Position numbers and translations under genes: made by a program. Below are positions 24,851 through 33,348 of a DNA stretch of 64,000 nucleotides, one piece after another; the stretch's first letter is position 1; every line of letters begins with the position of its first letter. The notes under the pieces are model-generated. The model ran no database searches and had not been told where the DNA came from. It worked only from the letters and a program-made list of their open reading frames with translations. Source of the DNA: Rosettibacter sp964572725. Its GTDB lineage: Bacteria; Bacteroidota; Ignavibacteria; Ignavibacteriales; Melioribacteraceae. The stretch lies in NCBI GenBank assembly GCA_964572725.1, contig CAZNFW010000012.1, forward strand, positions 1-64,000. The letters are read 5' to 3'.

Positions 24851-25240
24851 TTACTCTGTAAATAAATTGTAATAAAGAGAATATTTTTCGTTATCTAAAA
24901 TTTTTTGAAAACCTGTTTTATTATCCTGATTAATATAAACAGGTGCTTTTAAATTAATTGTAATCTTGAGCGGGTCAGGATTAAGAATTACAATCCCAAA
25001 TGCTTCATGATTTTCTTCCTGAGGATAGTTTTCATCAATCAATCTCAAACCAAACAATGGGAAAGCTATCTCAGGTTTTTCAACTGAATTAAGCCAGTAA
25101 AAAATATTTTCTTCCGGTTTAATGAAGACAAATTTTTTAAGTTCTTCAAAACCGATTAAGCCATTTTCGAACGTGATGACAAGGTCATCAGGGAATTCGA
25201 TTTCACCAAATTGTTTTGTTACTATTTTCATGTTACTCAC
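24851..25240 (-). CDS. fliW: Flagellar assembly factor FliW
   Basis: 129 residues, a complete FliW. GEIEFPDDLVITFENGLIGF near the start and WLNSVEKPEIAFPLF in the middle are family hallmarks. FliW binds either flagellin or CsrA, so that free flagellin in the cytoplasm restores CsrA repression. It overlaps motB by 4 bp (ATGA) and precedes csrA by 3 bp. A sigma-28 type promoter lies about 100 bp upstream inside motB, which could raise FliW/CsrA late in assembly. Confidence 0.96.
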   Translation of the reverse strand: MSNMKIVTKQFGEIEFPDDLVITFENGLIGFEELKKFVFIKPEENIFYWLNSVEKPEIAFPLFGLRLIDENYPQEENHEAFGIVILNPDPLKITINLKAPVYINQDNKTGFQKILDNEKYSLYYNLFTE

Positions 25241-26043
25241 TTTAATATTACTATGTCTACTCTTCTATTTAATGCCCTTGTTTCCGGCAAATCATTGGAT
25301 GCAATAGGTTTATATTCAGAATATCCAACAATTGATACTTTATCGGGCGACAAATTTTCATTTTTAATTAAGTAATATGCAGTAGTTAATGCTCTATCAA
25401 CTGATAAATGCCAGTTCGATGGATATTGCGGTGTATTAATTGGAATATTATCAGTATGTCCTTCAATTCGAATATCATTGGGTAAATTTTTTAATACCTG
25501 CGCAAGTCTTTTCAAAACTAATTTCGAATTTTCACTTAAAGTTGCTTTGCCAGGCGAAAACAATATATCATCAAGAATATGAATCGTAACACCTCTCTCA
25601 TTCTGTTCAAGTCTAATCGAATTATTGTAATTATACATAGCAATTAATTTAGTTAAATCTTCTGCCAATTTATCCTTTGGAGTTGGAATAACTTTTTCTC
25701 CATTAATAACAGAAAACCTGGATTCACTTCCAAAAATATTTCCTAAAGCAGCTACAACACTTTTATATTTTCCACTGTCAATACTCGACATGGCATATAA
25801 AATTATAAATAATCCAAGCAGCAATGTAATTAAATCTGCATAGGTAATAAGATACCTATCTTTATCACTTTCTTCGCGGAAGAGAGTTTCTTCTGAATCT
25901 AAGCGCTCTTTCTTTCCAATTGTTCGTTTTGTGGAAGCATGCCCACCAAACGAGCCTTCATTATAGACGGGATTTCTCCACTTAGAAGTGTTATCACTCC
26001 CTCCAGCGATATTTCCATCATATGTTTTTCTTCGAGGTGACAT
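25237..26043 (-). CDS. motB: Flagellar stator protein MotB, second set
   Basis: 268 residues from the ATG at 26043. The membrane helix DRYLITYADLITLLLGLFII holds the ion-carrying Asp (residue 70 in this numbering). The C-terminal OmpA-like domain has IRIEGHTDNIPINTP and GYSEYKPIASNDLPETRALN. The helix resembles the Firmicutes MotB/MotS type more than the first MotB. The first 48 residues are read from DNA that also encodes the end of MotA (145-nt overlap). No internal ATG exists before the helix, so either this long overlap is real or translation begins at a rare codon near the motA stop. Confidence 0.93.
   Translation of the reverse strand: MSPRRKTYDGNIAGGSDNTSKWRNPVYNEGSFGGHASTKRTIGKKERLDSEETLFREESDKDRYLITYADLITLLLGLFIILYAMSSIDSGKYKSVVAALGNIFGSESRFSVINGEKVIPTPKDKLAEDLTKLIAMYNYNNSIRLEQNERGVTIHILDDILFSPGKATLSENSKLVLKRLAQVLKNLPNDIRIEGHTDNIPINTPQYPSNWHLSVDRALTTAYYLIKNENLSPDKVSIVGYSEYKPIASNDLPETRALNRRVDIVILK
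25340..25366 (-). promoter_or_regulatory. Internal sigma-28 promoter upstream of fliW-csrA
   Basis: Minus strand TAAA (25366-25363), 15-base spacer, CCCGATAA (25347-25340), the -10 closest to the classical GCCGATAA in the window. It lies inside motB, 100 bp before the fliW ATG. The sequence is also constrained by the MotB protein, so chance cannot be excluded. Confidence 0.5.
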
Positions 26044-26678
26044 TTTTTTAATCTATCTCCTATCGGCAGCCAGATAATATTTGCTGTAAAAATTCCCCAT
26101 AAAGTTGCTATAAATGCAGAAGCAATATTTCTTATTAATGAATTCGGGTCTGCTCCTGCATTTGCCAAAGTCATTATTAAACCCATCACGGTTCCAATAA
26201 TTCCCATTGTTGGAGCATAACCACCCATTTTTGTAAAGATAAAAATATTAGAACTATGCCGCTCCTGCATTGCTCTTATTTCAAGTTGAGCTAAATTATA
26301 AAGAGATTCCGGATCAAGTCCATCAATTGCATATTTTGTCATCTTTTGCGGAAATTTATATGGGAACTTATGTAAATCTTTTTCAATTGCTAATAATCCT
26401 TCTCTTCTTGCTTTAATTGAAAGCTCAATAAAAGTATCCACAACTTTTTTAGTATCATAATGCGGGGGAAAGTAGGCTAATTTTATTAATGAAAACATCT
26501 TCTTAAAATTATCAAGACCAAAACCAATTATAATTGCAGAGAATGTGCCACCAATTACTATTAACAATGAAGAAAAGATAAATAAAGCTCTTATCGAACC
26601 ACCTTCGAGTATGAAAGCACCAAAAATTGAAAATATGCCTAAAGCTAAACCTAATAGTGAACCTGATTTTTTCATCAC
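25899..26678 (-). CDS. motA: Flagellar stator protein MotA, second set
   Basis: 259 residues with four membrane helices (about 8-25, 32-52, and the pair YAPTMGIIGTVMGLIMTLAN and IASAFIATLWGIFTANIIWL). The cytoplasmic loop has ELSIKARREGLLAIEKDLHK, with the Arg/Glu positions that contact FliG. The C-terminus ISLEGVITLLSGEIPSIMK is typical of MotA, which supports this frame in the region shared with motB. It overlaps flgL by 4 bp and motB by 145 bp. Two stator pairs in one operon suggest exchange of motor units with load or ion conditions. Confidence 0.94.
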   Translation of the reverse strand: MMKKSGSLLGLALGIFSIFGAFILEGGSIRALFIFSSLLIVIGGTFSAIIIGFGLDNFKKMFSLIKLAYFPPHYDTKKVVDTFIELSIKARREGLLAIEKDLHKFPYKFPQKMTKYAIDGLDPESLYNLAQLEIRAMQERHSSNIFIFTKMGGYAPTMGIIGTVMGLIMTLANAGADPNSLIRNIASAFIATLWGIFTANIIWLPIGDRLKKCHLEEKHMMEISLEGVITLLSGEIPSIMKARLVGMLPQNEQLERKSA

Positions 26679-27550
26679 ATATAATCCAAAATTGATTTTG
26701 GTAAAATAGATGCAGCTAATTTATATGAAAGCTGCAGTAAATAATCCTGATATTGTAAATCAATTGCTAATTGAGCCGGATCAACTTCTTTTCTTTTAGA
26801 TAATAATTCTTGATAATCCTGTAATTGCTTTGATAAAATTTCATTTATGTCATCAAGACGATTATATTTTTCACCGGTTAATGATTGAATAGATAGAATT
26901 TCTTTATAAGCTGCATTCAATCTATCTTTCAAAGTCTGGTCGGGCACATTACCTGAATCAAGCGAGTCAATTATATCATTAATAGTATCAAGCAAATCTG
27001 AATTTACTATTCTATCTCCTGTTACATTAATTGTATCTTTTATGTTATTTGCAATTTGAACTTTTATTTCTCCACTTAAATCCAATGAATTTGTTACAAC
27101 TTTTCCATTCGAGTCAATAGACCATGGTTCAGCTGTATAATTTGTCCCGCCAAATATATACATGTCATTATATTTTGTATTCAAATTTTGAACTATAGCC
27201 TGCAGTGAAGCTCTTACAGATTGAGCAACCGTTTTAAAATTTGTGTTAAGTGGATTTGTAATATTGACAGCTTGAGTTATAATTTTTTGAACTTCATTAC
27301 CAATATTTTCCAGCGAATTAATTGTAGTGTTTACAAATTCCTTGGCATAATCAATATTTTTTTGAAATGTTTCTATCTTGCGAATTTGTGAATCAATCTT
27401 AATGATTTCCAAAGAATCAAATAAGTCGTCACTCAGCTTTTCTATTTTGCTGTTAGTAATAAGCTGATTCTGAATTTTAGCTTTTCTTTCATTAATCAGA
27501 TTTTGATTATAAATATATTTCTGGCTCAATATGTTATCAGAGATTCTCAT
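26675..27550 (-). CDS. flgL: Flagellar hook-associated protein FlgL (HAP3)
   Basis: 291 residues. The N-terminal coiled region (RISDNILSQKYIYNQNLINE) and the pattern around residues 85-135, with NLNTKYNDMYIFGGTNYTAE, are characteristic of FlgL; the C-terminal helix (AIDLQYQDYLLQLSYKLAAS) resembles flagellin D0. FlgL joins the hook, through FlgK, to the filament. No signal peptide is present (type III export). It follows flgK by 3 bp and overlaps motA by 4 bp. Confidence 0.93.
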   Translation of the reverse strand: MRISDNILSQKYIYNQNLINERKAKIQNQLITNSKIEKLSDDLFDSLEIIKIDSQIRKIETFQKNIDYAKEFVNTTINSLENIGNEVQKIITQAVNITNPLNTNFKTVAQSVRASLQAIVQNLNTKYNDMYIFGGTNYTAEPWSIDSNGKVVTNSLDLSGEIKVQIANNIKDTINVTGDRIVNSDLLDTINDIIDSLDSGNVPDQTLKDRLNAAYKEILSIQSLTGEKYNRLDDINEILSKQLQDYQELLSKRKEVDPAQLAIDLQYQDYLLQLSYKLAASILPKSILDYM

Positions 27551-27553
27551 TTA

Positions 27554-28945
27554 TTATACCATTTCAATTAATGTTTTTAACATTTCATCCGAAGCTCTTA
27601 TTAATCTTGCAGCAGCTTCGTAAACTCTTTGAAATCGAATTACATTTGTCATTTCTTCATCAATTGAAACACCTGAGTAAGAAGATTTTTGTAAATTCAG
27701 TTGCTGCATTACCATTTGAGTAGTTTCAATTCTGCTGTCGCTAGTTGTTTTTTCTAAACCAAAATCATTTAGAATTGCTGAATAAGCTTCAAGAATTGTT
27801 TTGTCGCCAAATTCGGGGAATTTCTGTTCAGCCAATCTTGCGATACTATTGGCAATATCTCCGTTTCCATCATTTCCTGCAGCACTTGAAGCAGCAATAT
27901 TTCTGGGATTATTAAGAATATCAGGATTAATCTGAATTTTACCATTGACAAAAGAATCAACAATAGCTCCATTGCTCCATGTACCAAAGAATGGAATATT
28001 AGTAAATGAATTTCCACTCTGAACAAGAGAGTAACCCTGAGTATGTAAATCATTTACTTTTTGAATAAAAGTGTTTGCAAGATTTTCTAAATCAGCTTTG
28101 TATTTTGGAATTTTATTTGAGTATAAATCTGCAATTGCATTAAGTTCTCCACTGTTAAGGACAACAGAAGTTGTAGTGTCAGTTTTAGGAACAACTTTCA
28201 TTTTCCCATTCTCGAGTCGAACTTCAAATTCATTATAAACATTTTTATCAGCTGCATGAATTCCACCAATACTTACAGAAACAGTCCCATACTCATTTTG
28301 CTGCACAGTAATATTAGCGAGCTCACTCAATTTAATTAGCAATGCATCACGTCTGTCCATTAATTCACTTGCTTTAATTCCAACAGCTTCGTTTTCATAA
28401 ATTTTCCTGTTGAGGTCATAAATTTCTTTCAAATAAGAATTCATCTGGTTTACTTTATCAACTGCATCTCTTTGAAGCAGATAATGAACAGAAGAAATGC
28501 TGTCATAAACATCCTTAAATCTTTCACTTAATCTTTGAGCTTTTTCAATAATTTGTGACCTTAATTGAATGGAAGTTGGATTTGTAGTCAATTGGTCCCA
28601 AGAATTAAAAAAATCATTAAAGTAAGAAGACAAACCATAGTCAGTAGGTTCTGCTAAAATAGTTTCAATTTGTTGAAGCAATTCTGAACGTTTATTAGCG
28701 TCGGAATATGCTGATTGAAATTGTCGAATTTGATTTTCTATTAAATCATTTTTAACTCTAACCACATCCTGAATTTTAACACCCATTCCCATACCAGCTT
28801 GAGTTTGTTCTGTACCAAAAACAACTTTTTGCCTTGTGTAATCAGTACTGCCCGCATTAGAAATATTTTGTGAAGTAACATCCAGAGCACGCTGGTATGT
28901 TGCCATTGTTCTAACAGATATGTCAAAAATTCTTCCGATGCCCAT
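27554..28945 (-). CDS. flgK: Flagellar hook-associated protein FlgK (HAP1)
   Basis: 463 residues. The N-terminus has the rod/hook-type motif YQRALDVTSQNISNAGSTDY near residues 17-36, and the C-terminus ends NVIRFQRVYEAAARLIRASD and a final helix. The segment YFNDFFNSWDQLTTNPTSIQ at about 105-124 is diagnostic for FlgK. It forms the first junction layer on the hook. It lies 2 bp after its chaperone gene flgN and 3 bp before flgL. Confidence 0.95.
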   Translation of the reverse strand: MGIGRIFDISVRTMATYQRALDVTSQNISNAGSTDYTRQKVVFGTEQTQAGMGMGVKIQDVVRVKNDLIENQIRQFQSAYSDANKRSELLQQIETILAEPTDYGLSSYFNDFFNSWDQLTTNPTSIQLRSQIIEKAQRLSERFKDVYDSISSVHYLLQRDAVDKVNQMNSYLKEIYDLNRKIYENEAVGIKASELMDRRDALLIKLSELANITVQQNEYGTVSVSIGGIHAADKNVYNEFEVRLENGKMKVVPKTDTTTSVVLNSGELNAIADLYSNKIPKYKADLENLANTFIQKVNDLHTQGYSLVQSGNSFTNIPFFGTWSNGAIVDSFVNGKIQINPDILNNPRNIAASSAAGNDGNGDIANSIARLAEQKFPEFGDKTILEAYSAILNDFGLEKTTSDSRIETTQMVMQQLNLQKSSYSGVSIDEEMTNVIRFQRVYEAAARLIRASDEMLKTLIEMV

Positions 28946-28947
28946 TA

Positions 28948-29391
28948 CTAAACTCTTTTATTAATAATGTTGTTTTCACCTTTGCCGAAAACAGTAAAAA
29001 TTGTATCACGAATAATACTTCTTGATACATTAACCAGAACAGTTATATGAGAATTTAGTTTAATAATTTCAGCAGCTTTGATTTTTATTGCATCTCTTTT
29101 TTCTCTAATCTTATCAAAATGATGATTCGGCATAGAGTTAATTAATTCTTCAACTGAACCAGTTTTTAATTGAATTGAATTTTCTTTTGCAAATTCGAAT
29201 GTCAGTTTCTTTCTTTCTTTTTCTTCCTTTGTTATTGCAGAAAGTAATTTTTGCTCATCGTCTACTGCTTTATCGAGCAGTGACATATCGTTTTTCAGCA
29301 GTGCTTCTTTTTTAATTTTCACTACTTCTAAAAGGTCATCAAAATTTTTTTTCTGCCTTTCAATTGAATTTGTTAATTCTTCGATTTTCAT
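28948..29391 (-). CDS. flgN: FlgK/FlgL export chaperone FlgN
   Basis: 147 residues, helical, with the FlgN-type N-terminus (LTNSIERQKKNFDDLLEVVK) and the DEQKLLSAITKEEKERKKL segment. FlgN escorts FlgK and FlgL to the export gate. Its place just before flgK and flgL supports the call, since the sequence family is poorly conserved. It overlaps flgJ by 4 bp. Confidence 0.85.
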   Translation of the reverse strand: MKIEELTNSIERQKKNFDDLLEVVKIKKEALLKNDMSLLDKAVDDEQKLLSAITKEEKERKKLTFEFAKENSIQLKTGSVEELINSMPNHHFDKIREKRDAIKIKAAEIIKLNSHITVLVNVSRSIIRDTIFTVFGKGENNIINKRV

Positions 29392-30197
29392 GATTCTCTC
29401 TCACTAAAATGATTTAAATAACTCATTACTTTTGTAATGTAATTTTGTGTTTCCTGAAAAGGTGGAATTCCTTTATATTTTTCAACATTCTGAGGTCCGG
29501 CATTATACGCAGCCAGAGCTAATTTTAAATCACCATTATATTGTCGAAGCATTTTAGCGAGATATTTAGTTCCTCCATAAATATTTTCTTTTGGATCAAA
29601 AATATTTTTTACACCCATTTCTGCTGCAGTTGTATCCATTAACTGCATTAAACCCTTTGCTTTTGCAGGTGACACTGCTCTGTGATTTGCTGCTGATTCT
29701 GCTAAAATGATTGATTTAATAACATTTTTGTCAATGCCAAATTCTCTGGATGCTTCTTCAATTAAATCATCATATTTTTTTAGACGGTTCAATGATTCAT
29801 TACTAGGATGAACTTTCGGAATTTCATTTTCATTTACTTTTATGTCAATCTTATTTGACGATTTTAATTTGACCTTAAAAGCCGGGTCCATCTCTTCGCC
29901 TGTAATTTTTTTATAAAGTGCTTCTGCAATACCTAAACTTTGACCCTGAGAAATATATGATGCCATTTCCTGTTCAAATATTACATCAAAAGTATCATTG
30001 CCATAACCTTCTTCGCCAAATAATCCATTTGTTGTTTTTGTCATCGACTGAAGAAGCATTGCTGTAAATAAGCTTTCAAATTCCTTTGCAGCTTTCGCAA
30101 TTTTTTCTTTTTGATTTTTATCATAGTTGCCTTTCATCTCCTGAATCTGGGAGATGTGCTTATTCATATCAGTTATTTTTAATGAAATCTTTTCCAT
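29388..30197 (-). CDS. flgJ: FlgJ rod-binding protein fused to SLT lytic transglycosylase
   Basis: 269 residues. Residues about 30-110 are the rod-binding domain of FlgJ (KAAKEFESLFTAMLLQSMTK, then DTFDVIFEQEMASYISQGQS). Residues about 150-265 are an SLT/GH23 lytic transglycosylase. The catalytic Glu is near residue 166 in ILAESAANHRAVSPAKAKGL, followed by MQLMDTTAAEMGV and LALAAYNAGPQNVEKY. In enterobacteria the second half is a different enzyme, a GH73 glucosaminidase. The protein should cap the growing rod and open the cell wall for it. It lies 1 bp after flgI. Confidence 0.93.
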   Translation of the reverse strand: MEKISLKITDMNKHISQIQEMKGNYDKNQKEKIAKAAKEFESLFTAMLLQSMTKTTNGLFGEEGYGNDTFDVIFEQEMASYISQGQSLGIAEALYKKITGEEMDPAFKVKLKSSNKIDIKVNENEIPKVHPSNESLNRLKKYDDLIEEASREFGIDKNVIKSIILAESAANHRAVSPAKAKGLMQLMDTTAAEMGVKNIFDPKENIYGGTKYLAKMLRQYNGDLKLALAAYNAGPQNVEKYKGIPPFQETQNYITKVMSYLNHFSERES

Positions 30198-30198
30198 A

Positions 30199-31296
30199 CT
30201 ACATTATCACTAATTCTGCTATTAATGCTCCTGCTTCTTTTAATGCTTGAAATATTGCAATAATATCTCTTGGAGAAACTTTTAATGAATTTAATGCTGC
30301 AGCTACTTCCTGCACATTTGTTGCACCTTCAATTGCTATAGTTCTTGTTGAATCCTGCGATACATAAGGAACAAGATTGTTGAAAACAGTAGTTGTTCCT
30401 CTTGAAAAAGCATTTGGCTGCGAAATAATTGGATAAGAACGAATTTGAATATTTAATCCGCCATGTGTTATTGTTACTGGTTGAATTCTTACATTATTGC
30501 CTGCGATTACAGTCCCAGTTCGTTCATTCAATACAACTCTTGCAACTTCATCAACTTGAATATTTATACTTTCGAGTTCAGCAAGAAAAGAAATCAAATT
30601 ATTTTGTCTGTCCTGCGGAACATTTACACGAATTTCTGCCGCATCAACAGCTTTTGCAATTTCTCCACCAAACTTTGAATTAATTGCATTGCTAATATTA
30701 TTTGCTGTTGTAATATCAGGTTCTTTCAAAAATACTGAAACTTCATTGTTAGATGTTTCATTAAAATTAATTTGTTCTTTCAAAGTACCGCCGCGTGGAA
30801 CTCTTCCTGCAAGTGAATGATTTTTTGAAATTCTATTTCCTGTGATTGTATTAATATCATAACCCCCAACCGAAACAGGACCCTGAGCAAAACCATACAC
30901 TTTGCCGTCCATTCCAGAGAGAGGAGTCATTAATAAAGTTCCTCCCTGTAAACTTGTTGCATCTCCAAGTGAAGATACAGTAACATCAAATTCTGCCCCG
31001 GGTTTTAAATTTTTATTTAGTGATGCAGTAACCATTACTGCAGCAACATTTTTGGTTCGAATATCATTTTGCGGAACAGTAATTCCAAATCTTTTTAACA
31101 TGCTTGTTATTGATTGAATTGTAAAAGAAGAACGATAGCTGTCACCTGTTCCTGCAAGCCCTACTACTAATCCGTAACCAATAATTTGCTCTGAACCATA
31201 TCCGCTTAAATATGCTACATCTTTAATTCGTTGAGCTTGTAATGGGTTATAACCAATTAATAATATTAAAACCAATGCAAATATTTTTCTTTTCAT
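30199..31296 (-). CDS. flgI: Flagellar P-ring protein FlgI
   Basis: 365 residues, the family length. Residues 1-21 are a signal peptide ending LQAQ. The mature N-terminus RIKDVAYLSGYGSEQIIGYG and the ITSMLKRFGI, NVAAVMVTA and PVSVGGYDINT segments are standard FlgI. It is exported by the Sec route and forms the bushing around the rod in the peptidoglycan layer, with FlgA as chaperone. It lies 9 bp after flgH. Confidence 0.97.
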   Translation of the reverse strand: MKRKIFALVLILLIGYNPLQAQRIKDVAYLSGYGSEQIIGYGLVVGLAGTGDSYRSSFTIQSITSMLKRFGITVPQNDIRTKNVAAVMVTASLNKNLKPGAEFDVTVSSLGDATSLQGGTLLMTPLSGMDGKVYGFAQGPVSVGGYDINTITGNRISKNHSLAGRVPRGGTLKEQINFNETSNNEVSVFLKEPDITTANNISNAINSKFGGEIAKAVDAAEIRVNVPQDRQNNLISFLAELESINIQVDEVARVVLNERTGTVIAGNNVRIQPVTITHGGLNIQIRSYPIISQPNAFSRGTTTVFNNLVPYVSQDSTRTIAIEGATNVQEVAAALNSLKVSPRDIIAIFQALKEAGALIAELVIM

Positions 31297-31305
31297 AGCT
31301 ACACC

Positions 31306-31875
31306 TTAAAACAACCAGTGAAATAATCTTGTTAGGATTCCTGGTTTTTGAGATGAATCAATCATTCCACTTCCTTCAAAAGTAATTTCTGCATCAGAAA
31401 TATTATATGAATAAACTGAATTATCCGAAGAAATATCACTCGGTCTTACAATCCCTGTAATTTTTATCATCTGCTCTTCACCATTGATTACAATTTTCCT
31501 GCTTCCTCTTATTCGCATATTCCCATTTTCATAAACTGAATCAACAATTGCACTAATTTTTGTTTTTACAATTCCAGTAGTTTTTGTAGAGCCAGAACCT
31601 GAAAATGAATTATCAGTTCCAAGGCTAATATCAGTTTTGGGAAGATTTGTTTTATCAATGCCGCCAGCTAAATTAGCTCCAAGAGAACTATTTCTTCCTG
31701 TAGTTGTTTCAGCATTGTTTGACGCCTGAGATGATTCCAGAACAATAATTGTAATAGCATCTCCAATTTGAAAAGCTTTATTATCAGAAAACAGAGAATA
31801 CAATGAATTTTGCCTCATATTTTGCGAATACAAAATTGTTGATATCATCCATATTAAAATCATTAATCTTTTCAT
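31306..31875 (-). CDS. flgH: Flagellar L-ring protein FlgH
   Basis: 189 residues from the ATG at 31875; a longer frame from a TTG at 31887 overlaps flgA and is less likely. The core GDAITIIVLESSQASNNAETTTG and the NGNMRIRGSRKIVINGEEQM segment, followed by VRPSDISSDNSVYSYNISDA, identify FlgH. Residues 1-18 form a signal peptide. The protein contains no cysteine, so it has no lipobox, whereas FlgH is usually a lipoprotein of the outer membrane. The ring may be anchored by its barrel alone. It lies between flgA and flgI. Confidence 0.94.
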   Translation of the reverse strand: MKRLMILIWMISTILYSQNMRQNSLYSLFSDNKAFQIGDAITIIVLESSQASNNAETTTGRNSSLGANLAGGIDKTNLPKTDISLGTDNSFSGSGSTKTTGIVKTKISAIVDSVYENGNMRIRGSRKIVINGEEQMIKITGIVRPSDISSDNSVYSYNISDAEITFEGSGMIDSSQKPGILTRLFHWLF

Positions 31876-31879
31876 AGCT

Positions 31880-32530
31880 CTACTCAATTAATGAAACATT
31901 ATACTTATCAATTATTTTAGCTTTGAATAATTTATTATCGCTGGTAACAACTCTTATAACATCACCAATTCTTCCTTCCTCTCTTGCGGTAACTTCTGTT
32001 GAAATATCCACTCCATTTCTTCCAGCATGAAGAATTAACTTTTCATTATATAAAACATCAGGAACTGGTTCGATTAATTCTTCTACAAGTACTGAACCAT
32101 TTTTAATTATTGACTTTGCTCTGAATGATTCATTAAAATCGATGCTTTGAACTGCTTTACCTCGTAAATTAGTTACATCAACTAATTTTTTTGTAAAGTG
32201 ATTTTCAGACAATAATTCATTTCTGCTTATATCTTCCAATGCAACAAGAACATTTTGAAATAATTTTATCTTAAGAGTAATTAGAGAAAGACTTGCACTA
32301 TTTTTTCTATCGTAAACTTTTACTGGAACAAATGCATATTTTTTATTCAGCTTAAATTCTCTGTCATAATCCAGCTCAAGTCTAAAATAATTTTTAGGCA
32401 TTTCTGAAATTTGATATTCATACTTAACAAAAGATGCAAATTTTTCATCAAGATAATTCTTTAGTTGAGATTCAAATGCTTTATCAGCATTAAAAAATAT
32501 CTGCATCAATATTAATAATGATGAAATCAT
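31880..32530 (-). CDS. flgA: Flagellar P-ring assembly chaperone FlgA
   Basis: 216 residues. The N-terminus is hydrophobic (ISSLLILMQIFFNADKAF) and works as a signal peptide. The C-terminal SAF-like part has NGSVLVEELIEPVPDVLYNE, then ISTEVTAREEGRIGDVIRVV, which matches the conserved FlgA end. FlgA helps assemble FlgI in the periplasm. The gene sits 2 bp after flgG and 4 bp before flgH. Confidence 0.92.
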   Translation of the reverse strand: MISSLLILMQIFFNADKAFESQLKNYLDEKFASFVKYEYQISEMPKNYFRLELDYDREFKLNKKYAFVPVKVYDRKNSASLSLITLKIKLFQNVLVALEDISRNELLSENHFTKKLVDVTNLRGKAVQSIDFNESFRAKSIIKNGSVLVEELIEPVPDVLYNEKLILHAGRNGVDISTEVTAREEGRIGDVIRVVTSDNKLFKAKIIDKYNVSLIE

Positions 32531-32532
32531 CT

Positions 32533-33333
32533 TTAACTTCTCTTAAGATTGTTTGCTATTGTCATCATATCTTCAACAGTTTTAACAGTTTTGGAATTAA
32601 TTTCGTATGCTCTTTGAGCAGCTATCATTGCAATCATTTCTTCAACAATATCAACATTAGAAGATTCGAGATAACCCTGATGAATTTCACCAAACCCTTC
32701 GCTGCCCGGAGTTCCAAGTATTGGCTGACCTGAAGCAGGAGTTTCTGCATAAAGATTATCTCCAAGAGCAAGCAATCCACCATTATTCATAAAACGGGCT
32801 AATTCGATTGTACCAAGTGTAACTGTAGAACCATCAACTTGATGAGCAGTAACAGTTCCATCTTTTGCAATTTGAATATCAACAACATCGTTTGTTAAAG
32901 TTATAGAAGGTTCGAGTTCATAACCGCTTGCTGTAACAATTTTTCCATCTGCATTTAGCTTGAACGAGCCATCTCTTGTGTAAGCAAAAGTTCCATCACT
33001 TTTTCTTACCTGAAAGAATCCTTCTCCATATATTCCCAAATCAAGCTGATTATTTGTAGCAACCAAATCGCCCTGCTTAAAAATCTTTTGAGTTGATGCG
33101 GGCTTAACACCATTGCCAACTTGTATTTTATTATTGGTATTTTCATAGACTCCAGGCGTTGTAGTTGAAAGCGGATTAATGTTGACTTCCTGATACATCA
33201 AATCCTGAAAATCTGCTTTGTTCTTCTTAAAACCAGTCGTATTAATATTGGCAATGTTGTTAGAGATTACTTCAATATTTATTTGCTGTGCATACATTCC
33301 AGAAGCAGCTGTTCTTAATGCTCTTGTAGGCAT
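32533..33333 (-). CDS. flgG: Flagellar distal rod protein FlgG
   Basis: 266 residues, the usual length. RTAASGMYAQQINIEVISNN at the start, then NTTGFKKNKADFQDLMYQEV, and the C-terminal SNVDIVEEMIAMIAAQRAYE motif are all canonical. FlgG builds the distal rod through the P- and L-rings. It lies 15 bp after flgF. Confidence 0.97.
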   Translation of the reverse strand: MPTRALRTAASGMYAQQINIEVISNNIANINTTGFKKNKADFQDLMYQEVNINPLSTTTPGVYENTNNKIQVGNGVKPASTQKIFKQGDLVATNNQLDLGIYGEGFFQVRKSDGTFAYTRDGSFKLNADGKIVTASGYELEPSITLTNDVVDIQIAKDGTVTAHQVDGSTVTLGTIELARFMNNGGLLALGDNLYAETPASGQPILGTPGSEGFGEIHQGYLESSNVDIVEEMIAMIAAQRAYEINSKTVKTVEDMMTIANNLKRS

Positions 33334-33348
33334 TTATCACCTCACTAA

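Noticed and set aside
30429..30683. Plus-strand frame opposite flgI, and similar plus-strand frames throughout
   Set aside because: All lie opposite well-identified genes, are rich in Leu/Phe/Tyr/Ser as shadows of AT-rich coding DNA, and resemble no family.
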